Below, piece after piece: positions 35,889 through 44,963 of a DNA stretch of 64,000 nt. The position numbers were made by a program, and so were the translations under genes. This stretch comes from CBDCWO01 sp965223405 (GTDB taxonomy: Bacteria; Bacteroidota; Bacteroidia; Chitinophagales; Saprospiraceae). The stretch is taken from NCBI GenBank assembly GCA_965223405.1, contig CBDCWO010000006.1:6138001-6202000 (forward strand), read 5' to 3'. The stretch's first letter is position 1. The number at the start of each line of letters is the position of its first letter. Below the pieces are notes generated by a model. It ran no database searches and had not been told where the DNA came from. It saw nothing but the letters and a program-made list of their open reading frames with translations.

Positions 35889-37283
35889 ATGGAATTTGAC
35901 ATTATTATCATAGGAAGTGGGCCAGGTGGCTATGTAGCGGCAATCAGAGCATCACAATTAGGCAAAAAAGTGGCGGTGGTGGAAAGAGAATCGCTGGGGG
36001 GAATTTGTCTTAATTGGGGTTGTATTCCGACCAAAGCACTCTTAAAAAGTGCGCAGGTATTTGATTACATGCAACATGCGGATGACTATGGAATAAAGCT
36101 GGAAAGTGCAAGTCCCGACTTCAGTAAAATTATCGCCAGAAGCAGGTCCGTGGCTAACGGGATGAGTAAGGGCGTGCAATTCTTAATGAAGAAAAATAAA
36201 ATAACCATTTTGTCTGGTACCGGCAGACTATTACGAGGCAAGAAGGTACAGGTGACCACTGGCAACGAAAAGACCACCTATTCAGCAGAAAGTATAATCA
36301 TCGCAACTGGCGCCAGATCCAAAGAGTTGCCTAATCTAAAGATTGACGGCAAAAAGATCATTGGGTACCGAGAAGCTATGAGCCTGGAGAAGCAGCCTAA
36401 AAAAATGGTAGTAGTCGGTGCCGGTGCTATAGGTGTGGAATTTGCCTACTTCTATCATACACTTGGTACGGAGGTCACCATTGTAGAGTTTTTAGAACAA
36501 GGTTTGGTTCCAAGGGAAGATCCGGAGATATCCAAAGAGCTGAGTAAGATATTTAAGAAAAAAAGTCTAAAAGTCTATGCCGGTAGTTCGGTTGAAAAAG
36601 TAGAGACAAAAGGAAAGAACTGTAAAGTAACTATCAAAAACAGAAAAACCAACCAGGAAGAAATAGTGACTTGTGATATAGTCTTGTCCGCAGCCGGAAT
36701 CACTCCAAATACTGAAGATATTGGCCTGGAGACTTTAGGGATTAAAACAGAAAAAGGTTTGATCACGGTAAATGAATTTTATCAAACCAATATCCCGGGC
36801 ATCTATGCCATCGGTGATATTATTCCCGGTCCTGCTTTAGCTCATGTAGCCAGCGCCGAAGGTATAATATGCGTAGAAAAAATTGCAGGCAAAAACCCCC
36901 AACCACTTGATTATCAAAATATTCCATCATGTACTTATTGCTCTCCGGAAATAGCTTCGGTGGGCCATACCGAAGCATCTGCGAAAGAGGCGGGCTATGA
37001 GATTAAGGTGGGAAAATTCCCCTTCTCGGCGAGTGGAAAAGCTAGTGCTTCTGGCAGCAAAGAAGGCTTTGTAAAAGTGATTTTCGATGCCAAGTATGGA
37101 GAATGGTTAGGCGCTCATTTTATTGGAGCTAATGTAACGGAAATGATCGCTGAAGTCATTGCAGCCAGAAAATTAGAAACCACCGGGCACGAAATCATCA
37201 AAACGGTCCACCCCCACCCGACTATGAGTGAAGCGGTCATGGAGGCCACTGCTGCTGCCTTTGGAGAAGTCATCCATCTGTAA
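35889..37283 (+). CDS. lpdA: Dihydrolipoyl dehydrogenase
   Basis: This 464-residue FAD enzyme reoxidises dihydrolipoamide of 2-oxo-acid dehydrogenase complexes with NAD+. GSGPGGYVAAIRASQ binds FAD at 9-23, the redox pair is Cys40 and Cys45 (GGICLNWGCIPTK), the NAD motif VGAGAIGVEFAYFYHTLG lies near 177, and HPHPTMSEAVMEA at the end carries the catalytic His. The ATG at 35889 is used instead of the TTG 24 bases upstream because it gives the exact family N-terminus. No E1 or E2 gene is adjacent, so it stands alone. Confidence 0.95.
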   Translation: MEFDIIIIGSGPGGYVAAIRASQLGKKVAVVERESLGGICLNWGCIPTKALLKSAQVFDYMQHADDYGIKLESASPDFSKIIARSRSVANGMSKGVQFLMKKNKITILSGTGRLLRGKKVQVTTGNEKTTYSAESIIIATGARSKELPNLKIDGKKIIGYREAMSLEKQPKKMVVVGAGAIGVEFAYFYHTLGTEVTIVEFLEQGLVPREDPEISKELSKIFKKKSLKVYAGSSVEKVETKGKNCKVTIKNRKTNQEEIVTCDIVLSAAGITPNTEDIGLETLGIKTEKGLITVNEFYQTNIPGIYAIGDIIPGPALAHVASAEGIICVEKIAGKNPQPLDYQNIPSCTYCSPEIASVGHTEASAKEAGYEIKVGKFPFSASGKASASGSKEGFVKVIFDAKYGEWLGAHFIGANVTEMIAEVIAARKLETTGHEIIKTVHPHPTMSEAVMEATAAAFGEVIHL

Positions 37284-37631
37284 TCCTGAAGGAGTACTAT
37301 CTTGGTACTAACCTGAGTTGATTATTGCAAAATGCTTACCCGCGTACCGGAGTTAAAAGCTTTGGCGCAAGTATCCACACAAGACTTCTGCTGGCTGGAA
37401 GCTGTAGAAAACTTCAGCAACCAGGTGATTTTCTGAAGATTTAATGGAAGTAATCGAAAGAAATTAAGCTACACATTCCTCTTCGCACTGACACGACGCA
37501 ATGGAGGCAGGAATTGACATAGGTTTATCTTCAGCTAACTGGATCTTTGATGCCAGTCAATCAATTTGAGGAGAAATTCCTAAATTCTATATACATTTCG
37601 ATAATTCGCAAAATTTAGATATATTTGATTG
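37284..37631. other. Intergenic stretch, 348 bases
   Basis: I see no intact frame or RNA gene here. A short run near 37330-37430 translates as a plausible peptide (start MLTRVPELKALAQ) and then meets stops, so it may be an eroded remnant, but I cannot name it. It also contains the promoter region of the ArsR-like gene. Confidence 0.5.
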
Positions 37632-37961
37632 ATGAATGTTTTGAAGATCAATAAAATACTTGCAAATAGATCGCGTCTGAACATTCTACAGTGGTTAAAA
37701 GATCCGGAAAGAAACTTTCCTCCCCATAATGAACTTGGTCATTTCGATTTTGGTGTCTGTGTCCAATACATCAAAAACAAATCCGGATTATCCGATTCGA
37801 CTACATCGCACTACTTATCAAAAATGGAACAAGCCGGACTAGTAATCGCAACCCGATTTGGAAAATGGACCTACTACAAAAGAAATGAAATTGTAATCAG
37901 AGAATATATGCAGAAATTAAATTCCGAACTAAAGCTAGATGATAGCTCCAAAATAGATTAA
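37632..37961 (+). CDS. ArsR-like winged-helix transcription regulator
   Basis: The 109-residue protein is a single winged-helix domain: LANRSRLNILQWLKDPE at the N-terminus, CVQYIKNKSGLSDSTTSHYLSKMEQAGLV as the recognition helix and wing start, and TRFGKWTYYKRNE as the wing. The ArsR family commonly represses metal or other stress genes, but the usual metal-binding cysteines are not arranged as in ArsR or SmtB; a single Cys near residue 39 is seen. It ends one base before a GTG frame of the beta-lactamase gene, so the two probably share a transcript and it may control that gene. Confidence 0.82.
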   Translation: MNVLKINKILANRSRLNILQWLKDPERNFPPHNELGHFDFGVCVQYIKNKSGLSDSTTSHYLSKMEQAGLVIATRFGKWTYYKRNEIVIREYMQKLNSELKLDDSSKID

Positions 37962-38007
37962 AGTGATGTATAATAAATTATATGGCCATTTTATTTTCAT
38001 TACCAAA

Positions 38008-38868
38008 ATGGACCTTAACTTACTAATGCTGAGCACCTTCCTTATTTGCCTAATTGGATTCTCCTGTGCAAATAGTCCTCAAGATCAAACGAACAAGGAC
38101 CCGGAACCCATTCAAAGCAGTAAAAAAATGGATATCGGCGATGTACTGAGCAGAGCAAAAGTAAATGGCTCCATCCTGATCTTGGATCCGGATAAAGAGG
38201 AATACTACAGCAATGATTATGAATGGGCGAAAGTCGGACGATTACCCGCCTCAACATTTAAAATACCGAACACAATCATTGGCCTGGAGACCGGAATTAT
38301 AGAACACGATAGTATGATATTCAAATGGGATGGCAACAAAAGAGCCATACCTGCTTGGGAACAAGATTTAATATTGAGACAAGCGTTTCAATTTTCCTGC
38401 GTCCCGTGTTATCAGGAAGTTGCTCAAAAGATCGGAGTAACCCGCATGAATGAATACCTCAAAAAATTAGATTATGGCCAGATGATCGTTGATTCTTCTA
38501 ACATCGAAGTATTTTGGTTAATTGGGGATTCTAAGATCAATCAATACGAACAGATCAACTTTTTAAGACGCTTCTATCAAAGTGAATTGCCAATCTCCGA
38601 AAAAACCATGTTAATCATGAAAGATATCCTGGTCGTAGAGGAAGGGCAAACAGAAACAGGAGAAACCTTTGTTTTAAGTGGTAAAACAGGCTGGGCCGTA
38701 CGCAATGGACAGAACAACGGATGGTTTGTAGGTTACGTCGAAATAGGTTCTAAAATGTATTATTTCGCAACCAACATTGATCCCGCTGAAGATTTTAATA
38801 TGGGTATGTTTCCCTTGATTAGGAAACAAATTACACTGGAGGTATTACGAAGCCTGAATATCATTTAA
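38008..38868 (+). CDS. Class D (OXA-type) beta-lactamase
   Basis: The 286-residue protein has a lipoprotein-like signal (MDLNLLMLSTFLICLIGFSC, Cys20) and the class D motifs in order: Ser82-Thr-Phe-Lys85 (active-site STFK), Ser130-Cys-Val132, Tyr156-Gly-Gln158 (canonical YGN altered to YGQ), Trp170 and Lys226-Thr-Gly228 in SGKTGWAV. The region FWLIGDSKINQYEQINFLRRFYQSELP matches OXA enzymes well. It hydrolyses penicillins, possibly carbapenems. The ATG at 38008 is chosen for the signal; in-frame GTG 37963 and ATG 37966 are alternatives. Next to an ArsR-like gene, it looks chromosomal and old, with no mobile element adjacent. Activity is unproven. Confidence 0.87.
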   Translation: MDLNLLMLSTFLICLIGFSCANSPQDQTNKDPEPIQSSKKMDIGDVLSRAKVNGSILILDPDKEEYYSNDYEWAKVGRLPASTFKIPNTIIGLETGIIEHDSMIFKWDGNKRAIPAWEQDLILRQAFQFSCVPCYQEVAQKIGVTRMNEYLKKLDYGQMIVDSSNIEVFWLIGDSKINQYEQINFLRRFYQSELPISEKTMLIMKDILVVEEGQTETGETFVLSGKTGWAVRNGQNNGWFVGYVEIGSKMYYFATNIDPAEDFNMGMFPLIRKQITLEVLRSLNII

Positions 38869-38891
38869 CAGATTAATAAAATTTTTGAACG

Positions 38892-39698
38892 TTGAAACCT
38901 ATCCCTATATATCAAGTAGATGCTTTTTCCGAAGTGCTTTTTTCAGGAAATCCAGCTGCTGTTTGTATTTTAGACCAATGGCTGGATGCAGGTACCATGC
39001 AGGCCATTGCTGCTGAAAACAACCTTGCTGAAACAGCATTCATATTTCCGTGTAATGGCGAATATGAAATTCGATGGTTTACTCCCTTGGTCGAAGTAGA
39101 TCTTTGTGGTCATGCCACCCTGGCATCGGGTTACATATTGTTTGAATATCTCGGCCATCCCAGAAATGAAATCATCTTTCACTCGCGGCGTAAAGGTACT
39201 TTGAAAGTTATTAAAGAAAAGGATCTTTTGTTCCTGGACTTCCCCACTGACCAAATTAGTATTGCTTCAAATTTAGAAGAAATCCAAAAATGCATCGGTC
39301 TGTCTCCCACTGAAGTGTATCGAGGTCAGACAGACTTTGTCGCACTGGTCGAGAATGAAGCAGCCGTTCATAACTTAGAACCTAATTTTGATCAGATCAG
39401 TATGCTTGATGCGAGAGGATTAATCGTATCCAGCAGAGGTGATCAGGTAGATTTTGTTTCCAGATTTTTTGCTCCCCAGTCCGGCATCAATGAGGACCCG
39501 GTTACGGGATCTGCACACACCACCTTAACTCCAATTTGGGCTGATAAGCTGAGAAAGTCCGAAATGAAGGCGATCCAGCTATCTCCGCGGAAAGGAAATC
39601 TGATATGTAAATTTCAACAGGATCGTTGTTTGATTGGAGGGAAAGCAGTTTTATATTTTGCAGGAGAAATCTTTATAAATGAAGTTTCTGGCAATTGA
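38892..39698 (+). CDS. PhzF-family isomerase
   Basis: The 268-residue protein matches PhzF: KPIPIYQVDAFSEVLFSGNPAAVCIL, catalytic Glu47 in NLAETAF, the VDLCGHATLASG segment near 75 and GINEDPVTGSAHTTL near 208, typical of the pseudo-symmetric fold. Real PhzF acts in phenazine synthesis, but most bacterial relatives have unknown isomerase or epimerase roles, and no phenazine genes are here. It starts with TTG, and its end overlaps the next gene by 20 bases. Confidence 0.87.
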   Translation: MKPIPIYQVDAFSEVLFSGNPAAVCILDQWLDAGTMQAIAAENNLAETAFIFPCNGEYEIRWFTPLVEVDLCGHATLASGYILFEYLGHPRNEIIFHSRRKGTLKVIKEKDLLFLDFPTDQISIASNLEEIQKCIGLSPTEVYRGQTDFVALVENEAAVHNLEPNFDQISMLDARGLIVSSRGDQVDFVSRFFAPQSGINEDPVTGSAHTTLTPIWADKLRKSEMKAIQLSPRKGNLICKFQQDRCLIGGKAVLYFAGEIFINEVSGN

Positions 39699-39984
39699 AA
39701 AGCAGCTACGCCCGGTAGATTGGAGTAAGCAAGATAAACTTTTAAAAGCTGAAGCCCATCAGGTTCACCAATTGTATCTGAGTGGAATCTTAAGGGAAAT
39801 ATATTTTACACCGGATAAAAAGGCGGTGCTCATATTGGAAAGTGATGGTGAAAGCAAAGCCCGGCGCACACTTTCACAATTGCCATTAGTAGACAGTGGA
39901 TTGATTGAATTTGAATTAACTGCCCTACACCCCTATTCCGGCTATAAGCGCATTATCGATACGATCAATCCCAACCAGGAATAG
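39679..39984 (+). CDS. YCII/muconolactone-isomerase-like dimeric barrel protein
   Basis: The 101-residue protein has the ferredoxin-like dimeric alpha/beta barrel layout: MKFLAIEKQL strand, helix AEAHQVHQLYLSGILREIYF, strand KKAVLILESD, helix ARRTLSQLPLV, strand LIEFELTALHPYSGYKRI. It resembles small YCII- and muconolactone-isomerase-like proteins found beside oxidoreductases. It overlaps the PhzF-like gene by 20 bases, so the two are co-translated and may act on the same compound. The exact function is unknown. Confidence 0.75.
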   Translation: MKFLAIEKQLRPVDWSKQDKLLKAEAHQVHQLYLSGILREIYFTPDKKAVLILESDGESKARRTLSQLPLVDSGLIEFELTALHPYSGYKRIIDTINPNQE

Positions 39985-40012
39985 TTCTATTTACTTATGA
40001 GTGATAGACCAA

Positions 40013-40522
40013 TTACAAATCGAGTAGCCCATCCGGCAAATCCATTACCAGTATTCTTTCTTTTTGATCTACTTCAAGAATAAACGAATCAACTATCGGG
40101 ATCAAGACTTCTTTATCACCAAAATTAGCAACGGCCATATCCTGTTGGGGATAGGCCTCTATCTTTTCAATAACCATGTGAATACTCTGGTTCGAATCCG
40201 TAATAATCCAGCCTTCCAAGTGATCCCAGGATTTCTGATCCGGAATCAAATCCTTGCCAAGGTCGCGCTTGAGGGCATATATTAGACAAAGTCCAATAGT
40301 TTTGGCAGATTCCGGATTATTTACTTCTTCAAATTTGTAAACCAGTGTGTTTAATTCACGACACCACTCAATAAAAAATGGGACTTTGTCGCCATTCAAG
40401 TCCAATAACACCACCTTTAAGTTACTTGCAATTTCCTGATAAGGTTCATCAATTTGAACTTTGATCTCACCAGCATGGCCGACCGGTTTTAAGGTCATAC
40501 CAATTTTTTGATTTGGAAGCAT
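40013..40522 (-). CDS. rimM: Ribosome maturation factor RimM
   Basis: The 169-residue protein fits RimM, which binds S19 and helps mature the 30S head. It has the N-terminal beta-barrel (GMTLKPVGHAGEIKVQ, residues 8-23), a short linker and the PRC-barrel-type C-terminal domain (LEGWIITDSNQ ... EVLIPIVDSFILEVDQKERILVMDLPDGLLDL), which ends with the family signature. In Bacteroidota RimM is often near rpsP and trmD, but those are not seen here. Its start overlaps the stop of the upstream lipoprotein gene by one base (TAATG). Confidence 0.9.
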   Translation of the reverse strand: MLPNQKIGMTLKPVGHAGEIKVQIDEPYQEIASNLKVVLLDLNGDKVPFFIEWCRELNTLVYKFEEVNNPESAKTIGLCLIYALKRDLGKDLIPDQKSWDHLEGWIITDSNQSIHMVIEKIEAYPQQDMAVANFGDKEVLIPIVDSFILEVDQKERILVMDLPDGLLDL

Positions 40523-41286
40523 TAGCGATGATCTATTAGCGCTTGTTTAAGAATAAACCCCTCTTCCGCTTTTACTTCCCAAGAGCTGGAATCGTTGATT
40601 TTTTGTGAATTTAAAATCCACATTTCTTTATATATTAATCCGACACCTCGTGCATACTGCTCAATTGCATATCTTTTTTCGATTAAATTTCTATCTTGAT
40701 CATCAACTTGGGTTACCGTGAGTACAGGGTCATAAGTTTTTCCGGATCTATTTATACTTTGATCTATTGCTGTTATTCGGTATTGGCCCCAATTCTTAAA
40801 AATTTGAATCGGTTCACCGGCTATTGGGACATCTATGGACTCGTCAATATATATATTGCCATCCCAGGCAGCTCCCTGCACGGGAGGGAACACAATTTTT
40901 ACGAATCGAAGATTATTTTCAACCCTTATACCTTCTCTTTTATCACGAGACGCATGCCATACATATTGGATCTCCCAAGGTTGATCTGCATCTTTGCGAT
41001 AGTATCGATAAATAATGTAATTGACCTCTCCCGTATTGTCTGTAAATGTATCTACAACTTCCTCTTTGGCCAAACTCTGATAGGTCGTAATATCTGTTCC
41101 CCCAACTGCAGGATCGTAAATAACCGAGTCCACTTGATACTCCCAGTAGGCACCGATATAAAGCGGGAAGTAATCATATCCCAGTTCATCTTCCGAAATG
41201 GGCTGGATGGATTGATCACAATTCAAAAAAACAGAACTGATAACCATTAGGATCGACCACTTTATTATTAATTCGGTTCTCATCAT
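40522..41286 (-). CDS. Lipoprotein of unknown function
   Basis: I do not recognise a named family. The 254-residue protein has a lipoprotein signal (MMRTELIIKWSILMVISSVFLNC, Cys23) followed by a beta-rich domain with SEDELGYDYFPLYIGAYWEYQVDSVIYD, a segment often found at the start of Bacteroidota surface lipoproteins. Its stop and the rimM start overlap (TAATG), so it is co-transcribed with rimM and possibly mnmA. The link to ribosome and tRNA modification genes is positional. Confidence 0.75.
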   Translation of the reverse strand: MMRTELIIKWSILMVISSVFLNCDQSIQPISEDELGYDYFPLYIGAYWEYQVDSVIYDPAVGGTDITTYQSLAKEEVVDTFTDNTGEVNYIIYRYYRKDADQPWEIQYVWHASRDKREGIRVENNLRFVKIVFPPVQGAAWDGNIYIDESIDVPIAGEPIQIFKNWGQYRITAIDQSINRSGKTYDPVLTVTQVDDQDRNLIEKRYAIEQYARGVGLIYKEMWILNSQKINDSSSWEVKAEEGFILKQALIDHR

Positions 41287-41320
41287 TTAAATAACGAAAG
41301 GTATCATATATTTATTGAAG

Positions 41321-42418
41321 TTATAAACTGGAATGAATGATTCCGCCACCCAATACATCATTGCCCTCATAAAATACAGCAGATTGACCGGGAGCAACAC
41401 CTTTTACCATAGCTAAAAATTCAACTTTTACCCGGTCTTTGTCTTCATGAAAAAGTCTGCTTAAAGTACCTGTATCATGGTACCTCACTTTGGTAACGAT
41501 CTCCTGGTCCGCCGGTAGTTTGTCATACTTCATGGAATTTAATTGATAGACCCTCATTCCGGACCGCAGCAAATCAGCAACATCCCCCAGAACTACTGTG
41601 TTGGTTTCCGGCCTAATCTCTACGACGTATTTGGGTATTCCAAATGCCATTCCTAACCCCTTTCGCTGACCGACTGTATAAAATGGGTATCCTTCATGTT
41701 TACCCAAGACATTGCCCGCAACATCCAGAAAGGTTCCTCCGGCTAAGTTGGTTTGCAATTCTGGAACTCTGCGTTTCAAGAACCCCCGATAGTCATTGTC
41801 CGGAACAAAACAAATCTCATAACTTTCAGCTTTCTTGGACAATTCTTCATACCCCCATGCAAAGGCATATTGTCTCACCTCTTCCTTCTGTAGTGATCCA
41901 ATTGGAAACAGGCTCCTTTGTAAGCATTCCTGATCCAATCCCCACAAGACATACGATTGATCTTTCTTTGGATCCTGCGACTTGTATACAAATTTTCGAT
42001 CTATATGTGTTCCGATTTGAGCATAATGTCCTGTGGCGATAAACTCGCAATCCAAAGCATCCGCACGCTTCAAAAGAGCCTTCCACTTAATGTGCGTATT
42101 GCATAATACACAAGGATTCGGTGTTCTTCCTGCCAGGTACTCTTCGACAAAATTGTCAATTACATAATCACCAAATTCTTCACGAATATCAATAATAAAG
42201 TGATGAAAGCCCATTTTAACGGCGACTTCTCGGGCATCATTGATTGAGTCAAGGCTGCAGCATCCGGTTTCTTTCTGACTTCCTCCGGAATTGGCATAAT
42301 CCCATGTCTTCATAGTAATCCCCACTACTTCATATCCCTCTTCGTGAAGCATCATCGCAGTGACCGTGCTATCTATTCCACCACTCATCGCTACCAAAAC
42401 CCGACCTTTTTTACTCAT
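41321..42418 (-). CDS. mnmA: tRNA-specific 2-thiouridylase MnmA
   Basis: The 365-residue enzyme inserts sulfur at U34 of tRNA for Lys, Glu and Gln. The PP-loop AMSGGIDSTV lies at residues 10-19, catalytic Cys is in NPCVLCN near residue 97, and the second Cys in EICFVPDNDY near 195. The DLYDVGQRKG-like VGQRKGLGMA and the C-terminal beta domain ending VLGGGIIHSSL are standard. The start is MSKKGRVLVAMSGG at 42418, not the in-frame extension beginning at 42505, which would overlap the divergent TetR gene. A TAAATTTG -7 element on the minus strand at 42445-42452 fits. Confidence 0.95.
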   Translation of the reverse strand: MSKKGRVLVAMSGGIDSTVTAMMLHEEGYEVVGITMKTWDYANSGGSQKETGCCSLDSINDAREVAVKMGFHHFIIDIREEFGDYVIDNFVEEYLAGRTPNPCVLCNTHIKWKALLKRADALDCEFIATGHYAQIGTHIDRKFVYKSQDPKKDQSYVLWGLDQECLQRSLFPIGSLQKEEVRQYAFAWGYEELSKKAESYEICFVPDNDYRGFLKRRVPELQTNLAGGTFLDVAGNVLGKHEGYPFYTVGQRKGLGMAFGIPKYVVEIRPETNTVVLGDVADLLRSGMRVYQLNSMKYDKLPADQEIVTKVRYHDTGTLSRLFHEDKDRVKVEFLAMVKGVAPGQSAVFYEGNDVLGGGIIHSSL

Positions 42419-42444
42419 TCCTTTATCTTTACGAAAATAAAATA

Positions 42445-42452
42445 CAAATTTA
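42445..42452 (-). promoter_or_regulatory. -7 element of mnmA
   Basis: On the minus strand TAAATTTG matches TAnnTTTG and lies 26 bases before the mnmA start codon. No -33 TTG at the right distance was found. Confidence 0.4.
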
Positions 42453-42489
42453 CAATTGATATGTTCATAATAATAGCGATTTAGCAAGT

Positions 42490-43155
42490 ATGGTGAAAAG
42501 ATCAAAAAGAGTAATCAAAGAAAATGCGATCCTTGATGCAGCGGAAAAGGTGTTTGGCAAACATGGTTTTACTAATTCGAAAATGGACATGGTTGGAAAA
42601 GAAGCCGGTATGAGCAAAGCCAGTGTGTATTTTTATTTTGAAAGTAAAGAGAATTTATATATGGCCTTAGTTTTCAGAGGCTTGAACCTCCTAAATGACC
42701 TCATGTATGCTTGTATTCATGAAAATCAGCGCAACACCGGTTTGGATTCTGTTTTAAGTATTATGAATACTTATTTTGACTTTTCACAAAAATACCCATT
42801 TTATACTGAAGCCATGCTTGATTATATGGCCTTGGTCAGGGTGACATCATCCGGCAATAATCAAAATAAAACGACCAATGCGTTAAATGAAAGTTTGTAT
42901 TTTAAAAAGATTCATCACATCCATAACATTCCGGTAAGTCTGGTGGTCAATGAGATCAAAAGAGGGATTGAAGATGGAAGTATCCGAAATCAGCGTAAAC
43001 CCGAGATGCAGTATCTGACTGCCTGGGCCATGGTTTTAGGTTATCTTAAACTCACTAATCTGGCAGGTAAAAGGCAAACTCTCCATACGGTTGACATCCA
43101 TGAATGGAGAACATACCTCTTTAATATCCTCAAAAATGGGCTGATCAATGAATAA
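42490..43155 (+). CDS. TetR-family regulator
   Basis: The 221-residue protein begins with the TetR DNA-binding domain: KRSKRVIKENAILDAAEKVFGKHGF, then the turn with MDMVGKEAGMSKASVYFYFESKENLYMALV (residues 35-63). The C-terminal ligand domain is helical and unassigned. It is divergent from mnmA and converges with the acyl-CoA dehydrogenase, 11 bases away. Regulators of this family often control fatty-acid breakdown, and a 15-bp dyad sits in the acyl-CoA dehydrogenase promoter (45005-45019), so that gene is a plausible target. Confidence 0.87.
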   Translation: MVKRSKRVIKENAILDAAEKVFGKHGFTNSKMDMVGKEAGMSKASVYFYFESKENLYMALVFRGLNLLNDLMYACIHENQRNTGLDSVLSIMNTYFDFSQKYPFYTEAMLDYMALVRVTSSGNNQNKTTNALNESLYFKKIHHIHNIPVSLVVNEIKRGIEDGSIRNQRKPEMQYLTAWAMVLGYLKLTNLAGKRQTLHTVDIHEWRTYLFNILKNGLINE

Positions 43156-43166
43156 AATATACGGGA

Positions 43167-44963
43167 TCAACTCAAAGTATACCCATTTTTAGCGATTAAG
43201 TAGTCTGCCACCTGTCTCCGAAATTTCTTGATATTTTGTGGAGGATATTGATCGAATCTTTTGATTCCCATCATAAATGTTTTTAATAAGTCTCCGGTGA
43301 CAAACGAGACAATAGCGTCTTTTGCATTTTTTGCTAATCGCTGCGAAGCATCCCAGAAATAAACTTTTAAGATGGCCTCATGAACCTCTTGATATTTATT
43401 GATTTCTTTCAATTTGTGGATTCGAAGTAAAAGGGATTCAGCCATGTACAAATCGATAATCATATCCGAGGCATTAATTATAATTTCCTGTTCGTTCCTG
43501 ATTTCCAGTTTTCCATCCATTTGCATTTTAGCAGCAGCACCCACTACCATAAGAATGCATTTTTTCATATTTTTTACAGCCTGATATTCATAAGCAAAAT
43601 CACCTTCAGGAGCCCTAAATGAGGGCATCTTGGCTAAGTCTTTTTGAACTGCCCAGGCAGCATCGGTTAAATTTATTTTTCCCTTTAAGGCTCTTTTCAG
43701 AAGCATGTTGATGATTACCAGCCTATTAATTTCATTGGTACCTTCATAGATCCGATTTATCCTGGCATCCCGATAGGCACGGGCGGCTTCATACTCCTCA
43801 GAGTAACCAATTCCACCGTGAATTTGTACCATTTCATCCACGATATAGTCGATAACTTCAGAACCAACTATCTTGGTGATTGAACACTCGATAGCATATT
43901 CTTCGGCTGCTATCAATTTTGAACTTGCAAAATCCTGGCCGTTGCTCTTCAATTCTTTGATTTTTTCCTGAATGGAATTAGAAATTCTAAAGATGGCGCT
44001 TTCTAAAGTGAAGGTCCGAATAGCCTGTTCAGCCAACTTGTATTTGATTGCACCAAATGAGGCAATGGGTACACCAAACTGATGTCTTTCATTGGCGTAT
44101 TTTACACTCAGGTCGGTTGACCTTTTAGAACCACCAATACAAAATGCGCCCAGTTTGTATCGGCCCATGTTCAGCGTATTTAGAGCAATATGATGCCCCT
44201 TACCTATCTCACCTAAAAGGGCATCGACCGGAACTTTTACATTTTCAAAAAAGACCTGTCGTGTCGATGAGCCTTTTATACCTAATTTTTTTTCTTCCTC
44301 ACCCAGTGTCAATCCCGGAGTTCCTTTTTCTACGATAAATCCGGTCAGTTTTGAGCCTTCGATCTTTGCAAATACAATAAATACATCTGCAAATCCGGCA
44401 TTGGATATCCACATTTTCTGACCGTTGAGAATGTAGTGCGACTCTTCGGCATTCAAATCTGCCCGGGTTTTAGCGGCCAGAGCATCAGATCCGGATCCAG
44501 GCTCGGTAAGACAATAGGCAGATTTCCATTCTCCGGTAATCATTTTGGGTAGGTATTTTTCTTTCTGGGCTTTGGTTCCAAAATACAATATCGGAAGCAT
44601 CCCGATTCCGGTGTGAGCTGCAAAGGAGGTATTAAATGATCCCATGGAACCCAAAGCATCACAGAGTAAGGTATTGGTATTAAAGTCCAGATCCATTCCA
44701 CCATATTCCAGTGGCATATGAGCACCTAGCAGTCCAAGCTCTCCACATTTATTGAATAGATAATCAGGCATTGCAGGATCCTGCGCCTCAATTTTTTCAA
44801 TGTTGGGCATAATTTCTGTTTCTACAAAACTTTTAGCCATTTCATAGATCATCTTTTGTTCTTCGTTTTTTTCTTCAGGTATAAAGACGTCTGATGTCGC
44901 GGCATCCTTGACCAAAAATTCACCTCCTTTTAGAATATTTTTTTGTGTGACTTGAGTTTCCAT
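43167..44963 (-). CDS. Acyl-CoA dehydrogenase, long Bacteroidota type
   Basis: This 598-residue FAD enzyme introduces the alpha-beta double bond in acyl-CoA. Standard N-terminal, middle (AYCLTEPGSGSDALAAKT, KMWISNAGFADVFIVFAKIEG) and C-terminal domains occupy about residues 25-430, with catalytic Glu in RIYEGTNEINRLVI. A C-terminal extension of about 150 residues follows, as in VLCAD-like enzymes. The ATG at 44963 is preferred to the in-frame start at 45002 because METQVTQ matches the common family start and the longer form would enter the operator. It should act in beta-oxidation with the HBDH at 8 kb. Confidence 0.93.
   Translation of the reverse strand: METQVTQKNILKGGEFLVKDAATSDVFIPEEKNEEQKMIYEMAKSFVETEIMPNIEKIEAQDPAMPDYLFNKCGELGLLGAHMPLEYGGMDLDFNTNTLLCDALGSMGSFNTSFAAHTGIGMLPILYFGTKAQKEKYLPKMITGEWKSAYCLTEPGSGSDALAAKTRADLNAEESHYILNGQKMWISNAGFADVFIVFAKIEGSKLTGFIVEKGTPGLTLGEEEKKLGIKGSSTRQVFFENVKVPVDALLGEIGKGHHIALNTLNMGRYKLGAFCIGGSKRSTDLSVKYANERHQFGVPIASFGAIKYKLAEQAIRTFTLESAIFRISNSIQEKIKELKSNGQDFASSKLIAAEEYAIECSITKIVGSEVIDYIVDEMVQIHGGIGYSEEYEAARAYRDARINRIYEGTNEINRLVIINMLLKRALKGKINLTDAAWAVQKDLAKMPSFRAPEGDFAYEYQAVKNMKKCILMVVGAAAKMQMDGKLEIRNEQEIIINASDMIIDLYMAESLLLRIHKLKEINKYQEVHEAILKVYFWDASQRLAKNAKDAIVSFVTGDLLKTFMMGIKRFDQYPPQNIKKFRRQVADYLIAKNGYTLS

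Noticed and set aside
40696..41250. 184-residue frame on the plus strand opposite the rimM-linked lipoprotein
   Set aside because: It lies fully antisense to the signal-bearing lipoprotein gene, has no recognisable domain and its amino-acid make-up is that of a shadow frame.
42419..42505. In-frame upstream extension of mnmA
   Set aside because: It would overlap the divergent TetR gene and the -7 element, and MSKKGRVLVAMSGG is the standard family start.
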